The position numbers and the translations under genes are program-made. Shown in pieces: positions 7,795 to 18,103 of a stretch of 64,000 bases of DNA. Source of the stretch: Oleispirillum sp965228165 (lineage in GTDB: Bacteria > Pseudomonadota > Alphaproteobacteria > Rhodospirillales > Rhodospirillaceae). Within the stretch, counting starts at the first letter, position 1; every line of letters starts with the position of its first letter. The notes under the pieces are model-generated. The model ran no database searches, was not told the DNA's origin, and saw nothing but the letters and a program-made list of their open reading frames with translations. The DNA lies in assembly GCA_965228165.1 (NCBI GenBank), contig CBDDHB010000002.1, positions 310,001-374,000 on the forward strand. The letters run 5' to 3'.

Positions 7795-8768
7795 GCGTCA
7801 TCCGATCGCGCCTTGCGGGCGTCGGGGCCTATCTGCCCCAGCGTGTCGTCACCAATGACGATCTCGCGAAAATCGTCGAGACCTCCGACGAGTGGATCGT
7901 CGAGCGCAGCGGCATCCGGCAGCGTCACATCGCCGCCGAGGGGGAACTGACCTCCGACCTCGCCACCCATGCGGCCCGCGCCGCGATGGAGGATGCGGGC
8001 GTCACCGCCGCCGACATCGACCTGATCGTCCTCGGCACCACCACGGCGGACGACACCTTTCCGGCCACCGCCACCAAGGTGCAGGCGAACCTGGGGATTT
8101 TGGGCGGCTTCGCCTTCGACGTGCAGGCGGTATGCTCGGGCTTCCTCTATGCCCTGGCGACGGCCGACAAGTTCATCCGTTCCGGCGACGTCAAGACCGC
8201 CCTGGTGATCGGCGCGGAAACCTTTTCCCGCATCCTCGACTGGACCGACCGCGACACCTGCGTGCTGTTCGGCGACGGCGCGGGCGCGGTGGTGCTGCGC
8301 GCGGCGGAAGGCGAGGGCAGGAACACCGACACCGGCATCCTTTCCACCCACCTGCATGCCGACGGACGTTTCCGCGACCTGCTCTACGTCGATGGCGGGC
8401 CGTCCCGGAGCAAGGCGGTCGGCGTGGTGCGCATGGAGGGCAAGGAAGTCTTCCGCCACGCGGTGACCAAGCTTGCCGCGGTGGTGGACGAGGCGTTGTC
8501 CGCCAACGGCTGCGTCAGCGCCGATCTCGACTGGATCGTGCCGCATCAGGCGAACCGCCGCATTCTCGCCAGCACCGCGAAGAAGGTCGGGGTGTCCGAG
8601 GATCGGGTGGTGGTCACCCTGGACCGCCACGCCAATACCTCCGCCGCGTCGATTCCCCTGGCGCTTTGCGCCGCGGTCAAGGACGGGCGAATCAAGCCGG
8701 GACACCTGATCCTGCTGGAGGCGATGGGCGGCGGTTTCACCTGGGGATCGGCCCTGATCCGGATGTGA
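7791..8768 (+). CDS. fabH: 3-oxoacyl-ACP synthase III (FabH)
   Basis: Condenses acetyl-CoA with malonyl-ACP to start fatty acid synthesis. In 325 residues the catalytic Cys is about residue 115 (VCSGFLYALA), the His is in PHQANRRI and the Asn is in RHANTSAASIP; the N-terminal VVTNDDLAKIVETSDEWI is characteristic. The start overlaps the plsX stop, so the genes are translationally coupled. A strong terminator follows 32 bases downstream. Confidence 0.97.
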   Translation: MSVIRSRLAGVGAYLPQRVVTNDDLAKIVETSDEWIVERSGIRQRHIAAEGELTSDLATHAARAAMEDAGVTAADIDLIVLGTTTADDTFPATATKVQANLGILGGFAFDVQAVCSGFLYALATADKFIRSGDVKTALVIGAETFSRILDWTDRDTCVLFGDGAGAVVLRAAEGEGRNTDTGILSTHLHADGRFRDLLYVDGGPSRSKAVGVVRMEGKEVFRHAVTKLAAVVDEALSANGCVSADLDWIVPHQANRRILASTAKKVGVSEDRVVVTLDRHANTSAASIPLALCAAVKDGRIKPGHLILLEAMGGGFTWGSALIRM

Positions 8769-8799
8769 CCGGGCTTCCCCGACAGGCTCTGAAAAGCAA

Positions 8800-8829
8800 G
8801 AACCGGCCCTTTTCGGGCCGGTTTTTTTC
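8800..8829 (+). terminator. Intrinsic terminator after fabH
   Basis: ACCGGCCC-TTTTC-GGGCCGGT hairpin followed by seven T. It ends the rpmF-plsX-fabH unit ahead of the ihfA promoter. Confidence 0.9.
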
Positions 8830-8873
8830 TGGTTTTCCCTTTTGAAATCGGTGGTACGGCCACCATTTTGATA

Positions 8874-8902
8874 TTGCGGCATTTTTTAGTGGTTGATATG
8901 GT
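8874..8902 (+). promoter_or_regulatory. Predicted sigma-70 promoter for ihfA
   Basis: TTGCGG, 17 bases, TATGGT, placed 30 bases before the ihfA start and downstream of the fabH terminator. The surrounding 8830-8900 stretch is AT-rich compared with the window, which also suits autoregulatory IHF binding, though no specific IHF site is claimed. Confidence 0.5.
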
Positions 8903-8931
8903 TTGGGGATGGCTTGGAAGTGGAGGCCCGC

Positions 8932-9228
8932 ATGAGTGAGCAAACGGTTACCCGCGCGCACCTGAGCGAGGCGGTCTACCAGGAAGTCGGATTGTCGCGC
9001 AACGAGTCCGCCGATTTGCTGGAAATGGTTCTGGACGAGGTCTCCACCGCCCTGGCGAAGGGCGATGTGGTCAAGATTTCCTCGTTCGGCAGTTTCTCCG
9101 TCCGCAGCAAGGGCGAGCGCATCGGGCGCAACCCCAAGACCGGCGAGGAAGTGCCGATTCTGCCGCGCAAGGTGTTGGTCTTCCGTCCTTCGCAGTTGCT
9201 GAAGGCGCGGATCAACGAAGGCGCGTGA
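8932..9228 (+). CDS. ihfA: Integration host factor subunit alpha
   Basis: DNA-bending nucleoid protein; pairs with IhfB. The 98-residue HU/IHF-fold protein has the beta-arm with the intercalating proline in GRNPKTGEEVPI and the conserved VKISSFGSFSVRSKGERIG. ATG 8932 is chosen because GGAAGTGGAGG precedes it and IhfA proteins start with a short tail before the first helix (TRAHLSEAVYQEVGLSR). IHF commonly assists sigma-54 promoters, relevant to the NtrC encoded nearby. Confidence 0.95.
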   Translation: MSEQTVTRAHLSEAVYQEVGLSRNESADLLEMVLDEVSTALAKGDVVKISSFGSFSVRSKGERIGRNPKTGEEVPILPRKVLVFRPSQLLKARINEGA

Positions 9229-9253
9229 CGGTTCGTAGCGAAAAGGCGATGCC

Positions 9254-9772
9254 ATGACGCTGGGGAACGGGGCAGACGGCGCGGAAGGCGGCGCACGGCG
9301 CGGGCACAAGTCCGAGGCGGCGTTCCGGGCGATCAGCGAGGTTTCCGCCGACCTCGATGTGCCGCAGCACGTTCTGCGCTTCTGGGAAACCCGCTTCCCG
9401 GCGATCCAGCCGATGAAGCGCGGCGGCGGGCGGCGCTATTACCGGCCCGAGGACGTGGCGCTGCTGAAGGCGATCCGCGATCGCCTGTACGACGACGGCT
9501 TCACCATCAAGGGCGTGCAGAAACTTCTGGCTTCGGTCGGGGTCGATCGTTTCGTCGCCCATCCACCCGAGGATGCCGTCGCTCATCCGCCGGCGGAGCC
9601 TCGGGAACCCGATCTTCTGCCCCTCGACCTGCCGCCGTCGCCACGCCATCCGGCGGCGAAGGGGGAGGCCCAGGCCCACCGGAAGGCCGAAATCGAGATC
9701 GCCCTGCGCTCCCTCGAATCGATCAAGGCGGCGCTTTGCGCCGCCCTCGGCGAGGCTCCCGACGCCGCTTGA
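9254..9772 (+). CDS. MerR family transcriptional regulator
   Basis: A 172-residue DNA-binding protein. The N-terminal winged helix is seen as FRAISEVSADLDVPQHVLRFWETRFP ... RRYYRPEDVALLKAIRDRLYDDGFTIKGVQKLL, the MerR signature. The C-terminal half is proline-rich, then a short helix, with no cysteines for metal sensing. This type is very often found directly after ihfA in alphaproteobacteria, and the 25-base gap here suggests co-transcription. The effector and targets are unknown. Confidence 0.88.
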   Translation: MTLGNGADGAEGGARRGHKSEAAFRAISEVSADLDVPQHVLRFWETRFPAIQPMKRGGGRRYYRPEDVALLKAIRDRLYDDGFTIKGVQKLLASVGVDRFVAHPPEDAVAHPPAEPREPDLLPLDLPPSPRHPAAKGEAQAHRKAEIEIALRSLESIKAALCAALGEAPDAA

Positions 9773-9791
9773 TTTTCTTCGATTTGGCGGC

Positions 9792-9820
9792 TTGCATGGG
9801 CGGGGGCGTCAGTCTATAGT
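9792..9820 (+). promoter_or_regulatory. Promoter of the tRNA-Pro gene
   Basis: TTGCAT, exactly 17 bases, TATAGT, ending 41 bases before the tRNA. A short GC hairpin (CCCCCGG-GGATG-CCGGGGG, 9836-9854) lies between promoter and tRNA and could mark the 5' leader removed by RNase P. Confidence 0.65.
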
Positions 9821-9861
9821 GCGCCTCCCTGAATGCCCCCGGGGATGCCGGGGGACCGAGT

Positions 9862-9938
9862 CGGAGCGTGGCGCAGTTTGGTAGCGCACCAGCATGGGGT
9901 GCTGGGGGTCGTGGGTTCGAATCCCGCCGCTCCGACCA
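9862..9938 (+). tRNA. tRNA-Pro (anticodon GGG)
   Basis: A 77-base cloverleaf. The acceptor stem CGGAGCG pairs with CGCTCCG, the D arm is GCGCAGTTTGGTAGCGC, the anticodon stem CCAGC/GCTGG encloses loop ATGGGGT with anticodon GGG, the T arm is GTGGGTTCGAATCCCGC, and ACCA is encoded at the end. It reads CCC and CCU proline codons. Confidence 0.97.
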
Positions 9939-9963
9939 TTTTCCCGAAATCCGCACGAAATTT

Positions 9964-9996
9964 CCGCCGCACACCCGTGCGGCGGTGACGTTTTTG
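9964..9996 (+). terminator. Terminator of tRNA-Pro
   Basis: Perfect 9-bp hairpin CCGCCGCAC-ACCC-GTGCGGCGG, followed after five bases by TTTTT. Confidence 0.8.
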
Positions 9997-10029
9997 TTGC
10001 GGTCTCGTTACAAATAACTGCGAGGGCAG

Positions 10030-10290
10030 TTATTTCTCCCGGGTCGAGGCCAGAGTCCGGCCTTCCTGGGTCAGGCGGCAGACCAACCAGTCCGGCTTCA
10101 GGGGATTGGCGAACCAGGGCTCCGCCCAACCGCGATCGATGCAGGTCTGCACCGTGCGGCGGCTGACCCGCCTCCCGACTTCGTCGAACAGCGGCAGCTT
10201 GCCGCCCGCCTGGGTCAGGCCGCGATACAGCCACTTCATTTGCGACGGCGACGGCGACGCGGCGGAAATCTGGGATAGGGGCGGGGTCAT
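10030..10290 (-). CDS. Small hypothetical protein, possible winged-helix domain
   Basis: An 86-residue protein from ATG 10290 (MTPPLSQISA), with GAGG about 10 bases upstream. The core pattern (KWLYRGLTQAGGKLPLFDEV ... VSRRTVQTCIDRGWAEPWF ... WLVCRLTQEGRTLAS) looks like a small winged-helix or DNA-binding fold: a helix, a turn with RRTVQTCIDRG, and a hairpin ending in LTQEGR. I do not recognise a characterised family. It is divergent from cutA, and the frame is open further upstream without supporting signals. Confidence 0.55.
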   Translation of the reverse strand: MTPPLSQISAASPSPSQMKWLYRGLTQAGGKLPLFDEVGRRVSRRTVQTCIDRGWAEPWFANPLKPDWLVCRLTQEGRTLASTREK

Positions 10291-10385
10291 CGGCGGGAAA
10301 CCTCGTGTCTCGGGGTTGGCGTATGGTAAACAAGGATTGTGCCGCTTGTCCATGCGGCTCCGCGTACTTCCGGGGAGCATTCGCC

Positions 10386-10715
10386 ATGACCGTCGAAGCC
10401 GAAGCCTTCTGCCTTGTCTATGTCACCGCGCGCGACCGCGCCGAGGCGGAGGTTCTGGCGCATCGCATGGTGACTCTGGGGTTGGCCGCCTGCGCCAATA
10501 TCCTGGGAGACATCCGTTCGATCTATCGGTGGAACGGCGGCATCCAGGACGAGCCGGAATGCGCCCTGATCTTCAAGACCCGGCGCGACCGGTTCCCCCG
10601 CCTGGAAGCGGAAATTCGCGCCGCGCACGGCTACGAATGCCCCTGCATCGTGGCGCTGCCGCTGATCGACGGCAGCGCGCCGTTTCTGGCTTGGTTGGAC
10701 GAGCAGGTGAAATAA
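10386..10715 (+). CDS. cutA: Divalent-cation tolerance protein CutA
   Basis: A 109-residue CutA1 trimeric protein (YVTARDRAEAEVLAHRMV, LAACANILGDIRSIYRWNGGIQDE, ALIFKTRRDRFP, YECPCIVALPL). The fold is conserved, but its in vivo role is unclear despite the historical name. ATG 10386, with GGGGAG upstream, is the start that matches family length. It converges on ispDF with a one-base gap. Confidence 0.93.
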   Translation: MTVEAEAFCLVYVTARDRAEAEVLAHRMVTLGLAACANILGDIRSIYRWNGGIQDEPECALIFKTRRDRFPRLEAEIRAAHGYECPCIVALPLIDGSAPFLAWLDEQVK

Positions 10716-10716
10716 C

Positions 10717-11877
10717 TCAGGCGGTCTCCGCCGGGCACTGGATGGTCACCACCGCCTGCGCCGCCAGACCTTCGCGCCGCCCGATAAAGCCCAGTTGCTC
10801 GGTGGTCGTCGCCTTGATCGCGACGTGGCCGTTGTCGATGCCGAGAAGGGAGGCGACCCGCGTCGTCATCATCCGGCGATGCGGACCGACGCGCGGCGCC
10901 TCGCCCATGATGGTGATGTCGGCATGGACGATCCGCGCGCCGCGCGCCTTGACCAAGGCGACGGCGCGGTTGACGAACAGCACGGAAGCGGCGCCGCGCC
11001 ACTGTTCGTCCGACGGCGGGAAGTGCCGCCCGATGTCGCCCGCCGCGATGGTGCCGAGAAGGGCGTCGGTCAGGGCATGCAGGGCGACGTCGGCGTCGGA
11101 GCGGCCCTCCAGGCCCTGATCGTTCGGAATGACGACCCCGCAAATGGTTACGGAGTTTCCCTCGCCGAACTTATGAACGTCGATGCCGAATCCGACGCGG
11201 GTCTCGATCGGGTCGCGCATCATCTCGCGGGCCCTTTGGAAGTCCTGCGGCGTGGTGATCTTCAGGTTGCGTTCCTCGCCTTCGACCAGGGAGACCGTCA
11301 TTCCGGCGCGTTCGGCGACGCCCGCGTCGTCGGTCAACGACAGGCCTTCGGCGGCGCGGTGCGCCTCCAGGATCGGCAGGAAGTGGAAGCCCTGCGGCGT
11401 CTGCGCCCGCCACAGATTGGCGCGGTCCACGGTTTCGCAGCCTTCGCCGTCGAGGGAACGCTTCAGGGTATCGGCGAGCGGCAGGGCGGGAACCGCCGCG
11501 TCGCTGTGCTCCAGGGCGTCGAGAACCCGGTCGATCACCCCGGCGCCGACGAAGGGGCGGGCGCCGTCGTGGATCAGCACCAGGTCCGGCGGGTCGGCGG
11601 CCAGGGCCTCCAGCCCCAGGCGGACCGAATCCTGGCGTTCCTGGCCGCCGAAGATCGGTGGCGCCAGGCCCAGGCCCTTGGCGGCGGCGTCATAGAGGGG
11701 CAGGTCTCCGGGATGAATCACCGCCCGCACCTCGGTGATGTCGGGATGCGCCGCCAGCCGTCCCAGGGTCTGACGCAGCAGGGGCGCATCGCCCAGGGCC
11801 TTGTACTGTTTCGGGATATCCCCGCCGAATCGCGCGCCGCGCCCCGCCGCGACGACCAGAGCCACACACCGTTTCAT
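10717..11877 (-). CDS. ispDF: Bifunctional IspD/IspF isoprenoid enzyme
   Basis: A fusion of two steps of the MEP pathway. The N-terminal half is the IspD cytidylyltransferase (ALVVAAGRGARFGGDIPKQY, IHDGARPF, TLKRS, RAQTPQGFHF). The C-terminal half is IspF, the cyclodiphosphate synthase (GFGIDVHKF, DADVALHALTDALLGTIAAGDIGRHFPPSD, INNADITIMGEAP-type segment), binding the catalytic metal with the Asp and His of DVH. About 386 residues from ATG 11877; ATG 11883 is an equal alternative, and a long upstream extension is not family sequence. The fusion is common in alphaproteobacteria. It is divergent from dusB. Confidence 0.95.
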   Translation of the reverse strand: MKRCVALVVAAGRGARFGGDIPKQYKALGDAPLLRQTLGRLAAHPDITEVRAVIHPGDLPLYDAAAKGLGLAPPIFGGQERQDSVRLGLEALAADPPDLVLIHDGARPFVGAGVIDRVLDALEHSDAAVPALPLADTLKRSLDGEGCETVDRANLWRAQTPQGFHFLPILEAHRAAEGLSLTDDAGVAERAGMTVSLVEGEERNLKITTPQDFQRAREMMRDPIETRVGFGIDVHKFGEGNSVTICGVVIPNDQGLEGRSDADVALHALTDALLGTIAAGDIGRHFPPSDEQWRGAASVLFVNRAVALVKARGARIVHADITIMGEAPRVGPHRRMMTTRVASLLGIDNGHVAIKATTTEQLGFIGRREGLAAQAVVTIQCPAETA

Positions 11878-12026
11878 CCGCATCCCTCGTTCCAGGTGAA
11901 AACGCCGCATCACGGTATCGCGGTTTCCTTCGCGCCGCCATGGTTTCATCGCCTCGTCCGAAGGAGGGGGAGGGGGAGCATCTATTGCTTCCGTCGTGGG
12001 CATTTCCCGTGAAAAGGAATGACTAT

Positions 12027-12055
12027 CGTCTAGGCAGGGCCGATAAAATGGTCAA
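12027..12055 (-). promoter_or_regulatory. Possible promoter for ispDF
   Basis: On the reverse strand TTGACC, 17 bases, TAGACG lie about 150 bases before ispDF, in the AT-rich divergent ispDF/dusB gap (11884-12117). The -35 box is good, the -10 box weak. Confidence 0.3.
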
Positions 12056-12117
12056 TGAAAAGCGAATTTGCTTGAATTTAAGGCATATATTGGGTGGAAT
12101 ACGGCGAAATTCCGGTT

Positions 12118-13113
12118 ATGAGAATGTCCCTGACGATTGGCGCGCTGCGCTGCGATCCCCCTGTGATGCTGGCCCCGATGTCCGGGGTGACCGACGCGCC
12201 GTTCCGGCGTCTGGCGCGGCGTTTCGGCGCGCCGGTGGTCGCCTCGGAAATGTTCGCCTCCAGCCTGTTGACCCTGGCCAAGGGGCGGCGGCGGAGCCTG
12301 GATTTCGCGGCGGAGGGGCCGCTGCTGGCGCAGATCGTCGGCGGCGATCCCTCGATGCTGGCGGAGGCCGCACGGATTGCCGAAGCGGCGGGCGCGGCGG
12401 CGATCGACCTCAACATGGGCTGCCCGGCGAAGAAGATCGCCAAGACCGGCGGCGGCGCGGTGCTGATGCGCGATCCCGACCGGGCGGCGCGCATCGTCGA
12501 AGCGGTGGCGACGGCGGTTGCGGTGCCGGTGACGGTGAAGATGCGCCTGGGTTGGGATGCGGCGTCGATCAACGCGCCGCACCTGGCCGCGCTGGCGGAG
12601 CGGGCGGGGGCGCGCCTGATCGCGGTGCACGGACGCACCCGGCAACAGATGTACGCGGGCCACGCCGACTGGCGGGCGATCCGCGCGGTGACGGAAGCGG
12701 TTTCGTTGCCGGTGATCGCCAACGGAGACATCGCCGATCTCGAGTCGGCGCGAATCGCGATGACCGAATCCGGCGCGGCGGGCGTGATGATCGGGCGCGC
12801 CGCCTGCGGCTGTCCCTGGCTCCCCGGACATATCGCGGCGGGCTTTCGCGAGGACGCGATGCCGCCGCCGCCCACTCTGGCCGAGCGGGAGGCGATCCTG
12901 CGCGAGCATGTCGAGGCGATGCTGACCGAATACGGCGCCTGGGCGGGTTTGCGGGCGGCGCGCAAGCACGTCGCCTGGGCGATCCGCGGCCTGGACGGCG
13001 CGGCCGCCTGCCGCGAACGCGTTTTCGCCGCCGAGACCGCCGCCGAAACCCTGGCGTCGATCGCCGATCTGTTCCGGGCGAACGCGCGCCCATCGAGGAG
13101 TCTGGCCGCCTGA
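12118..13113 (+). CDS. dusB: tRNA-dihydrouridine synthase (NifR3/DusB family)
   Basis: Flavin enzyme that reduces uridines in the tRNA D loop. The TIM-barrel protein has LAPMSGVTDAPFRRLARRFGA, the active-site Cys segment IDLNMGCPAKKIAKTGGGAVLM, VKMRLGW, AVHGRTRQQMYAG and IANGDI. About 331 residues from ATG 12118; GTG 12094 and ATG 12124 are possible alternatives. It heads the alphaproteobacterial nifR3-ntrBCYX operon and its TGA overlaps the ntrB start (TGATG), consistent with coupling. Confidence 0.94.
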   Translation: MRMSLTIGALRCDPPVMLAPMSGVTDAPFRRLARRFGAPVVASEMFASSLLTLAKGRRRSLDFAAEGPLLAQIVGGDPSMLAEAARIAEAAGAAAIDLNMGCPAKKIAKTGGGAVLMRDPDRAARIVEAVATAVAVPVTVKMRLGWDAASINAPHLAALAERAGARLIAVHGRTRQQMYAGHADWRAIRAVTEAVSLPVIANGDIADLESARIAMTESGAAGVMIGRAACGCPWLPGHIAAGFREDAMPPPPTLAEREAILREHVEAMLTEYGAWAGLRAARKHVAWAIRGLDGAAACRERVFAAETAAETLASIADLFRANARPSRSLAA

Positions 13114-14246
13114 TGTCGATGTTCAGCAAGTTCCATGCGTCGAAGGCCGCGAAGGCGGCCAAGGCCGGGCAGGCCGCCGCCTGCCCGCCGGAAGAAATGC
13201 TCGCGGTCCTCTATTCCCTGCCGGAAGCAGTGCTGGTGGTGGATGCGGACAATTGCGTGGTCTATGTCAACGCGGCGGGCGAGGCGCTGTTCGAAATCGG
13301 CGGTTCGCACATGGCGGGCGAACCGCTGTCCGAATTCGTGCCGCCGGACAGCCCGGCCTATGGCCTGGTCGAGCAGTGCCGCCAGGACCATTGCCGCTAT
13401 TCCGAGCACGGAGTGGAACTGGATACGCCGCGCACCGGGCCGCGCAACATGACGGTGCAGGTGGCGCCGGTGTTCGACGACGCGCGCTGGGTGGTGCTGT
13501 CGATGCATGAGCATTCGATCGCCAAGAAGATCGGCCAGCAGTTGTCCCACCGCAACGTCGCCCGTTCGGTCACCGCGATGGCGCGCCTTCTGGCGCACGA
13601 GGTGAAGAATCCGCTGTCGGGGATTCGCGGCGCGGCGCAACTGCTGGAGCAGAACGCCAACGAGGAGGACCGTACCCTCACCCGCTTGATCTGCGACGAG
13701 GCCGACCGCATCGTCGCTTTGGTCGATCGGATGGAGGCGTTCTCGGACAAGCCGCAGCTGGTGCGGCTGCCGCTCAACATCCATCAGGTGCTGGAACACG
13801 TCCGCCGCGTCGCCGAGAACGGCTTCGCCAAGGGCATCCGCATCGTCGAGCTGTACGATCCCTCGCTGCCGCCGGTTCTGGGGGACCGCGACCAGCTGAT
13901 CCAGGTATTCCTCAACCTGATCAAGAACGCCGCCGAGGCCTGCCCGAAGGACGGCGGCGAGATCGTGCTGTCCACCAACTATCAGCACGGCATCCGTCTG
14001 GCGGTTCCGGGCACCGCCGCCAATCGCCAGCACCTGCCCCTGGTGGTGCAGATTCAGGATAACGGCTCCGGCATCCCCAAGGAATTGCAGCAGAACCTGT
14101 TCGATCCCTTCGTCACCACCAAGCCCAGCGGCAGCGGGCTGGGGTTGTCGCTGGTCGCCAAGATCGTTGACGACCACGGCGGAATCATCGAATTCGATTG
14201 CCAGCCGAAGAAGACGATTTTCCGGGTAATGCTGCCCGTCGCTTGA
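13113..14246 (+). CDS. ntrB: Nitrogen regulation sensor kinase NtrB
   Basis: Soluble kinase that phosphorylates NtrC under nitrogen limitation, controlled by PII. The 377 residues contain an Ala/Lys-rich N-terminus, a PAS domain (about 28-135), the phosphoacceptor His near residue 162 (LLAHEVKNPLSGIRG) and the ATPase domain with NLIKNAAEA, DNGSGIPKE and GSGLGLSL. ATG 13113 overlaps the dusB stop by one base. It is followed after 31 bases by its partner ntrC. Confidence 0.96.
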   Translation: MSMFSKFHASKAAKAAKAGQAAACPPEEMLAVLYSLPEAVLVVDADNCVVYVNAAGEALFEIGGSHMAGEPLSEFVPPDSPAYGLVEQCRQDHCRYSEHGVELDTPRTGPRNMTVQVAPVFDDARWVVLSMHEHSIAKKIGQQLSHRNVARSVTAMARLLAHEVKNPLSGIRGAAQLLEQNANEEDRTLTRLICDEADRIVALVDRMEAFSDKPQLVRLPLNIHQVLEHVRRVAENGFAKGIRIVELYDPSLPPVLGDRDQLIQVFLNLIKNAAEACPKDGGEIVLSTNYQHGIRLAVPGTAANRQHLPLVVQIQDNGSGIPKELQQNLFDPFVTTKPSGSGLGLSLVAKIVDDHGGIIEFDCQPKKTIFRVMLPVA

Positions 14247-14277
14247 GTCCCCGAGCAAAGCAGGAAAGACGCGTTTC

Positions 14278-15723
<1,446 letters not shown>

Positions 15724-15763
15724 CCGCCCCGCGCCGGGGCAGCGGCTTCGCGAACGGTGGAGA

Positions 15764-18070
15764 ATGATTACGTCCACGCCGAGGATATCCCTGCGCCGAT
15801 TCGGCATGCAGCTGGGTTTATGGGCGCGCCGCGTTCGTTTGACGCGCCTGCTGGCCGTGGCGTTGGCGATCGGCGCGCTGATTTCCGGCATGATCACCAT
15901 GGCGGCCCTGTTCCAGAACGGGCCGTTCCGCCCGTCGCCGGATCTGGCGTTCCTGTTCCTCAATCTCGATCTCGCCTTTCTTCTGGCCTTGAGCATCGTC
16001 GTCGGCCGACGGCTGGTGCGAATCTATCTGGAACGCCGCCGCAGCGTCGCCGGATCGCGTCTACAGAGTCGCCTGGTTCTGACCTTCGCCCTGCTGTCGG
16101 TGGTGCCGACGGTCCTGGTCGGGGTGTTTTCGGCGCTGTTTTTCCACAACGGCCTGCAAGGCTGGTTCAGCGACAAGGTGCGCACCGCCGTCCATGAATC
16201 CCTGGTGGTGGCGGAAGCCTATCTGAAGGAACATCAGCAGGCGGTCGGCGCCGACGTGCTTTCCCTGGGGCAGGAAGTGGCGCGCAGCTGGGACGTCCTG
16301 TACGTTTCCGAACCCCGGATGAACGCCTTCCTGCGCCAGCAGGTCCTGCAACGCGGGTTGAGCGAGGCAGTGATCTTCAACCAGGGCGGCGACGTCCTGG
16401 GGCGGGCCGGCTTCACCTTCTCGCTGCAATACGAGGACGTGCCGATGTGGGCGCTGGAAAAGGCCCGCCGCGGCGAGGTGGCGTTGCTGACCAGCGGCAA
16501 CGACGACCGGGTGCGCGGCTTGCTGCGCCTCGACGTGGCGGCCACCGGCGAGTTGTTCCTCTACATCGGGCGGTTCGTCGACGCCAACGTCATCGGCCAC
16601 ATCGAACAGGCGCAGGAGGCGGTGCAGACCTATCAGGCCCTGGAAATCGAGCGCTGGGACTTCGAACTGACCTTTACCCTGGTCTACATCCTGGTGTCGC
16701 TGTTGTTGCTGCTGGCGGCGATGTGGCTGGGCCTGACCCTGTCCAACCAGCTGGTGCAGCCGATCAGCGAGTTGATCGGCGCGGCGGAAAAGGCCGGGGA
16801 GGGGGATCTGTCCGCCACGGTGCGGGAATCCGCCTATGCCGACGAGGTCAGCGTGCTCTCCCGCGCCTTCAACCGGATGATGCGGCAACTGGCGGAGCAA
16901 CGGGAAAGCCTGCTCGAGGCGAACCAGCAGTTGGATCAGCGTCGCCGTTTCACCGAGGCGGTGCTGACCGGGGTCTCCGCCGGAGTGCTGGGGCTCGACG
17001 CCTTGAGCCGCATCCTGGCGATCAACCCCCCCGCCGAGAAGCTTCTGGGCCTCGACGCGACGGCGGCGATCGGGCGTTCCCTCGGCGAAATCGCCCCCGA
17101 TCTCGACTCCGCCTTCACCGAGATGCGCCACGCCACCGGGCGCTCGGTGCAGAAGCCGGTGACCATCCGCCGCGACGGGAAGGAATGCGTGCTGCTGCTG
17201 CGGGTCAGCGCCGAGTACGACGGGCTGGCGGTGATCGGCTACGTGCTGACCTTCGACGACGTGACCGAGTTGCAGGCGGCGCAGCGTGCCGCCGCCTGGT
17301 CCGACGTGGCCCGCCGCATCGCCCACGAGATCAAGAACCCGCTGACCCCGATCCAGCTGTCGGCGGAACGCCTGCGGCACAAGTACGAACCGCAGATCGC
17401 CGACGGCGTGGAAACCTTCCGCGCCTGCACCGACACCATCGTCCGCCAGGTCGGCGACATCCGTCGGCTGGTCGATGAATTCTCCTCGTTCGCGCGCATG
17501 CCTACCCCGGAATTCGCGCGCGAGAACCTGGGCCTGCTGGTGCAGCAGGCGGCGGTCCTGCAACGCACCGCGTACCCGCACGTGATCTTCGAAACCGTTC
17601 TGCCGCAGGTTCCCGCGCGCATCGACTGCGATCGCGGGCTGCTTGCCCAGGCGTTCACCAATATTCTGAAGAACGCGATAGAGTCCATTGAAGAAAGGGT
17701 AAAAATCTCGCCCCAAATCCCAGGCCGGGTGCGCATCGAAATGACCCCGGAGGAGGGGTGGATTCGCCTAGTCTTCCACGACAACGGCGTCGGCCTGCCG
17801 ACGACCGGCCGCGAGCGCCTGACCGATCCCTACGTGACGACGCGGGCCAAGGGAACCGGACTGGGGCTGGCGATCGTCAAGAAGATCGTGGAGGATCACC
17901 ACGGGAGGCTGGAGATGGCGGACGGCGGCCCCTGGGGCGAAGGGGAAGGGGGCGACAGCGGCCTTGACACGCACCGCGACTTGCCGCCCACTCAGGGCGC
18001 GCGGATCATCCTGGAATTTCCCCTGCCGGAAGACGACGCCCCGGCGCGTCCGCCCTCCGGCAAGGTCTGA
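15764..18070 (+). CDS. ntrY: Sensor histidine kinase NtrY
   Basis: A 768-residue membrane kinase paired with NtrX, linked to nitrogen and redox/oxygen control. It has three hydrophobic helices in the first ~125 residues, an extracytoplasmic region, a fourth helix near residue 310 (LVYILVSLLLLLAAMWLG) followed by HAMP, a PAS domain (about 395-505), the phosphoacceptor His about residue 521 (RIAHEIKNPLTPIQLSAERL) and a C-terminal ATPase domain (NILKNAIESIEE, GVGLPTTGRERLTDPYVTT, GTGLGLAIVKKI). A short Gly/Glu-rich insert sits between the last ATPase motif and the final strand. Confidence 0.96.
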   Translation: MITSTPRISLRRFGMQLGLWARRVRLTRLLAVALAIGALISGMITMAALFQNGPFRPSPDLAFLFLNLDLAFLLALSIVVGRRLVRIYLERRRSVAGSRLQSRLVLTFALLSVVPTVLVGVFSALFFHNGLQGWFSDKVRTAVHESLVVAEAYLKEHQQAVGADVLSLGQEVARSWDVLYVSEPRMNAFLRQQVLQRGLSEAVIFNQGGDVLGRAGFTFSLQYEDVPMWALEKARRGEVALLTSGNDDRVRGLLRLDVAATGELFLYIGRFVDANVIGHIEQAQEAVQTYQALEIERWDFELTFTLVYILVSLLLLLAAMWLGLTLSNQLVQPISELIGAAEKAGEGDLSATVRESAYADEVSVLSRAFNRMMRQLAEQRESLLEANQQLDQRRRFTEAVLTGVSAGVLGLDALSRILAINPPAEKLLGLDATAAIGRSLGEIAPDLDSAFTEMRHATGRSVQKPVTIRRDGKECVLLLRVSAEYDGLAVIGYVLTFDDVTELQAAQRAAAWSDVARRIAHEIKNPLTPIQLSAERLRHKYEPQIADGVETFRACTDTIVRQVGDIRRLVDEFSSFARMPTPEFARENLGLLVQQAAVLQRTAYPHVIFETVLPQVPARIDCDRGLLAQAFTNILKNAIESIEERVKISPQIPGRVRIEMTPEEGWIRLVFHDNGVGLPTTGRERLTDPYVTTRAKGTGLGLAIVKKIVEDHHGRLEMADGGPWGEGEGGDSGLDTHRDLPPTQGARIILEFPLPEDDAPARPPSGKV

Positions 18071-18103
18071 ACCCGATCGTGCAGCGTATTTGAAGAGTTT
18101 CCG

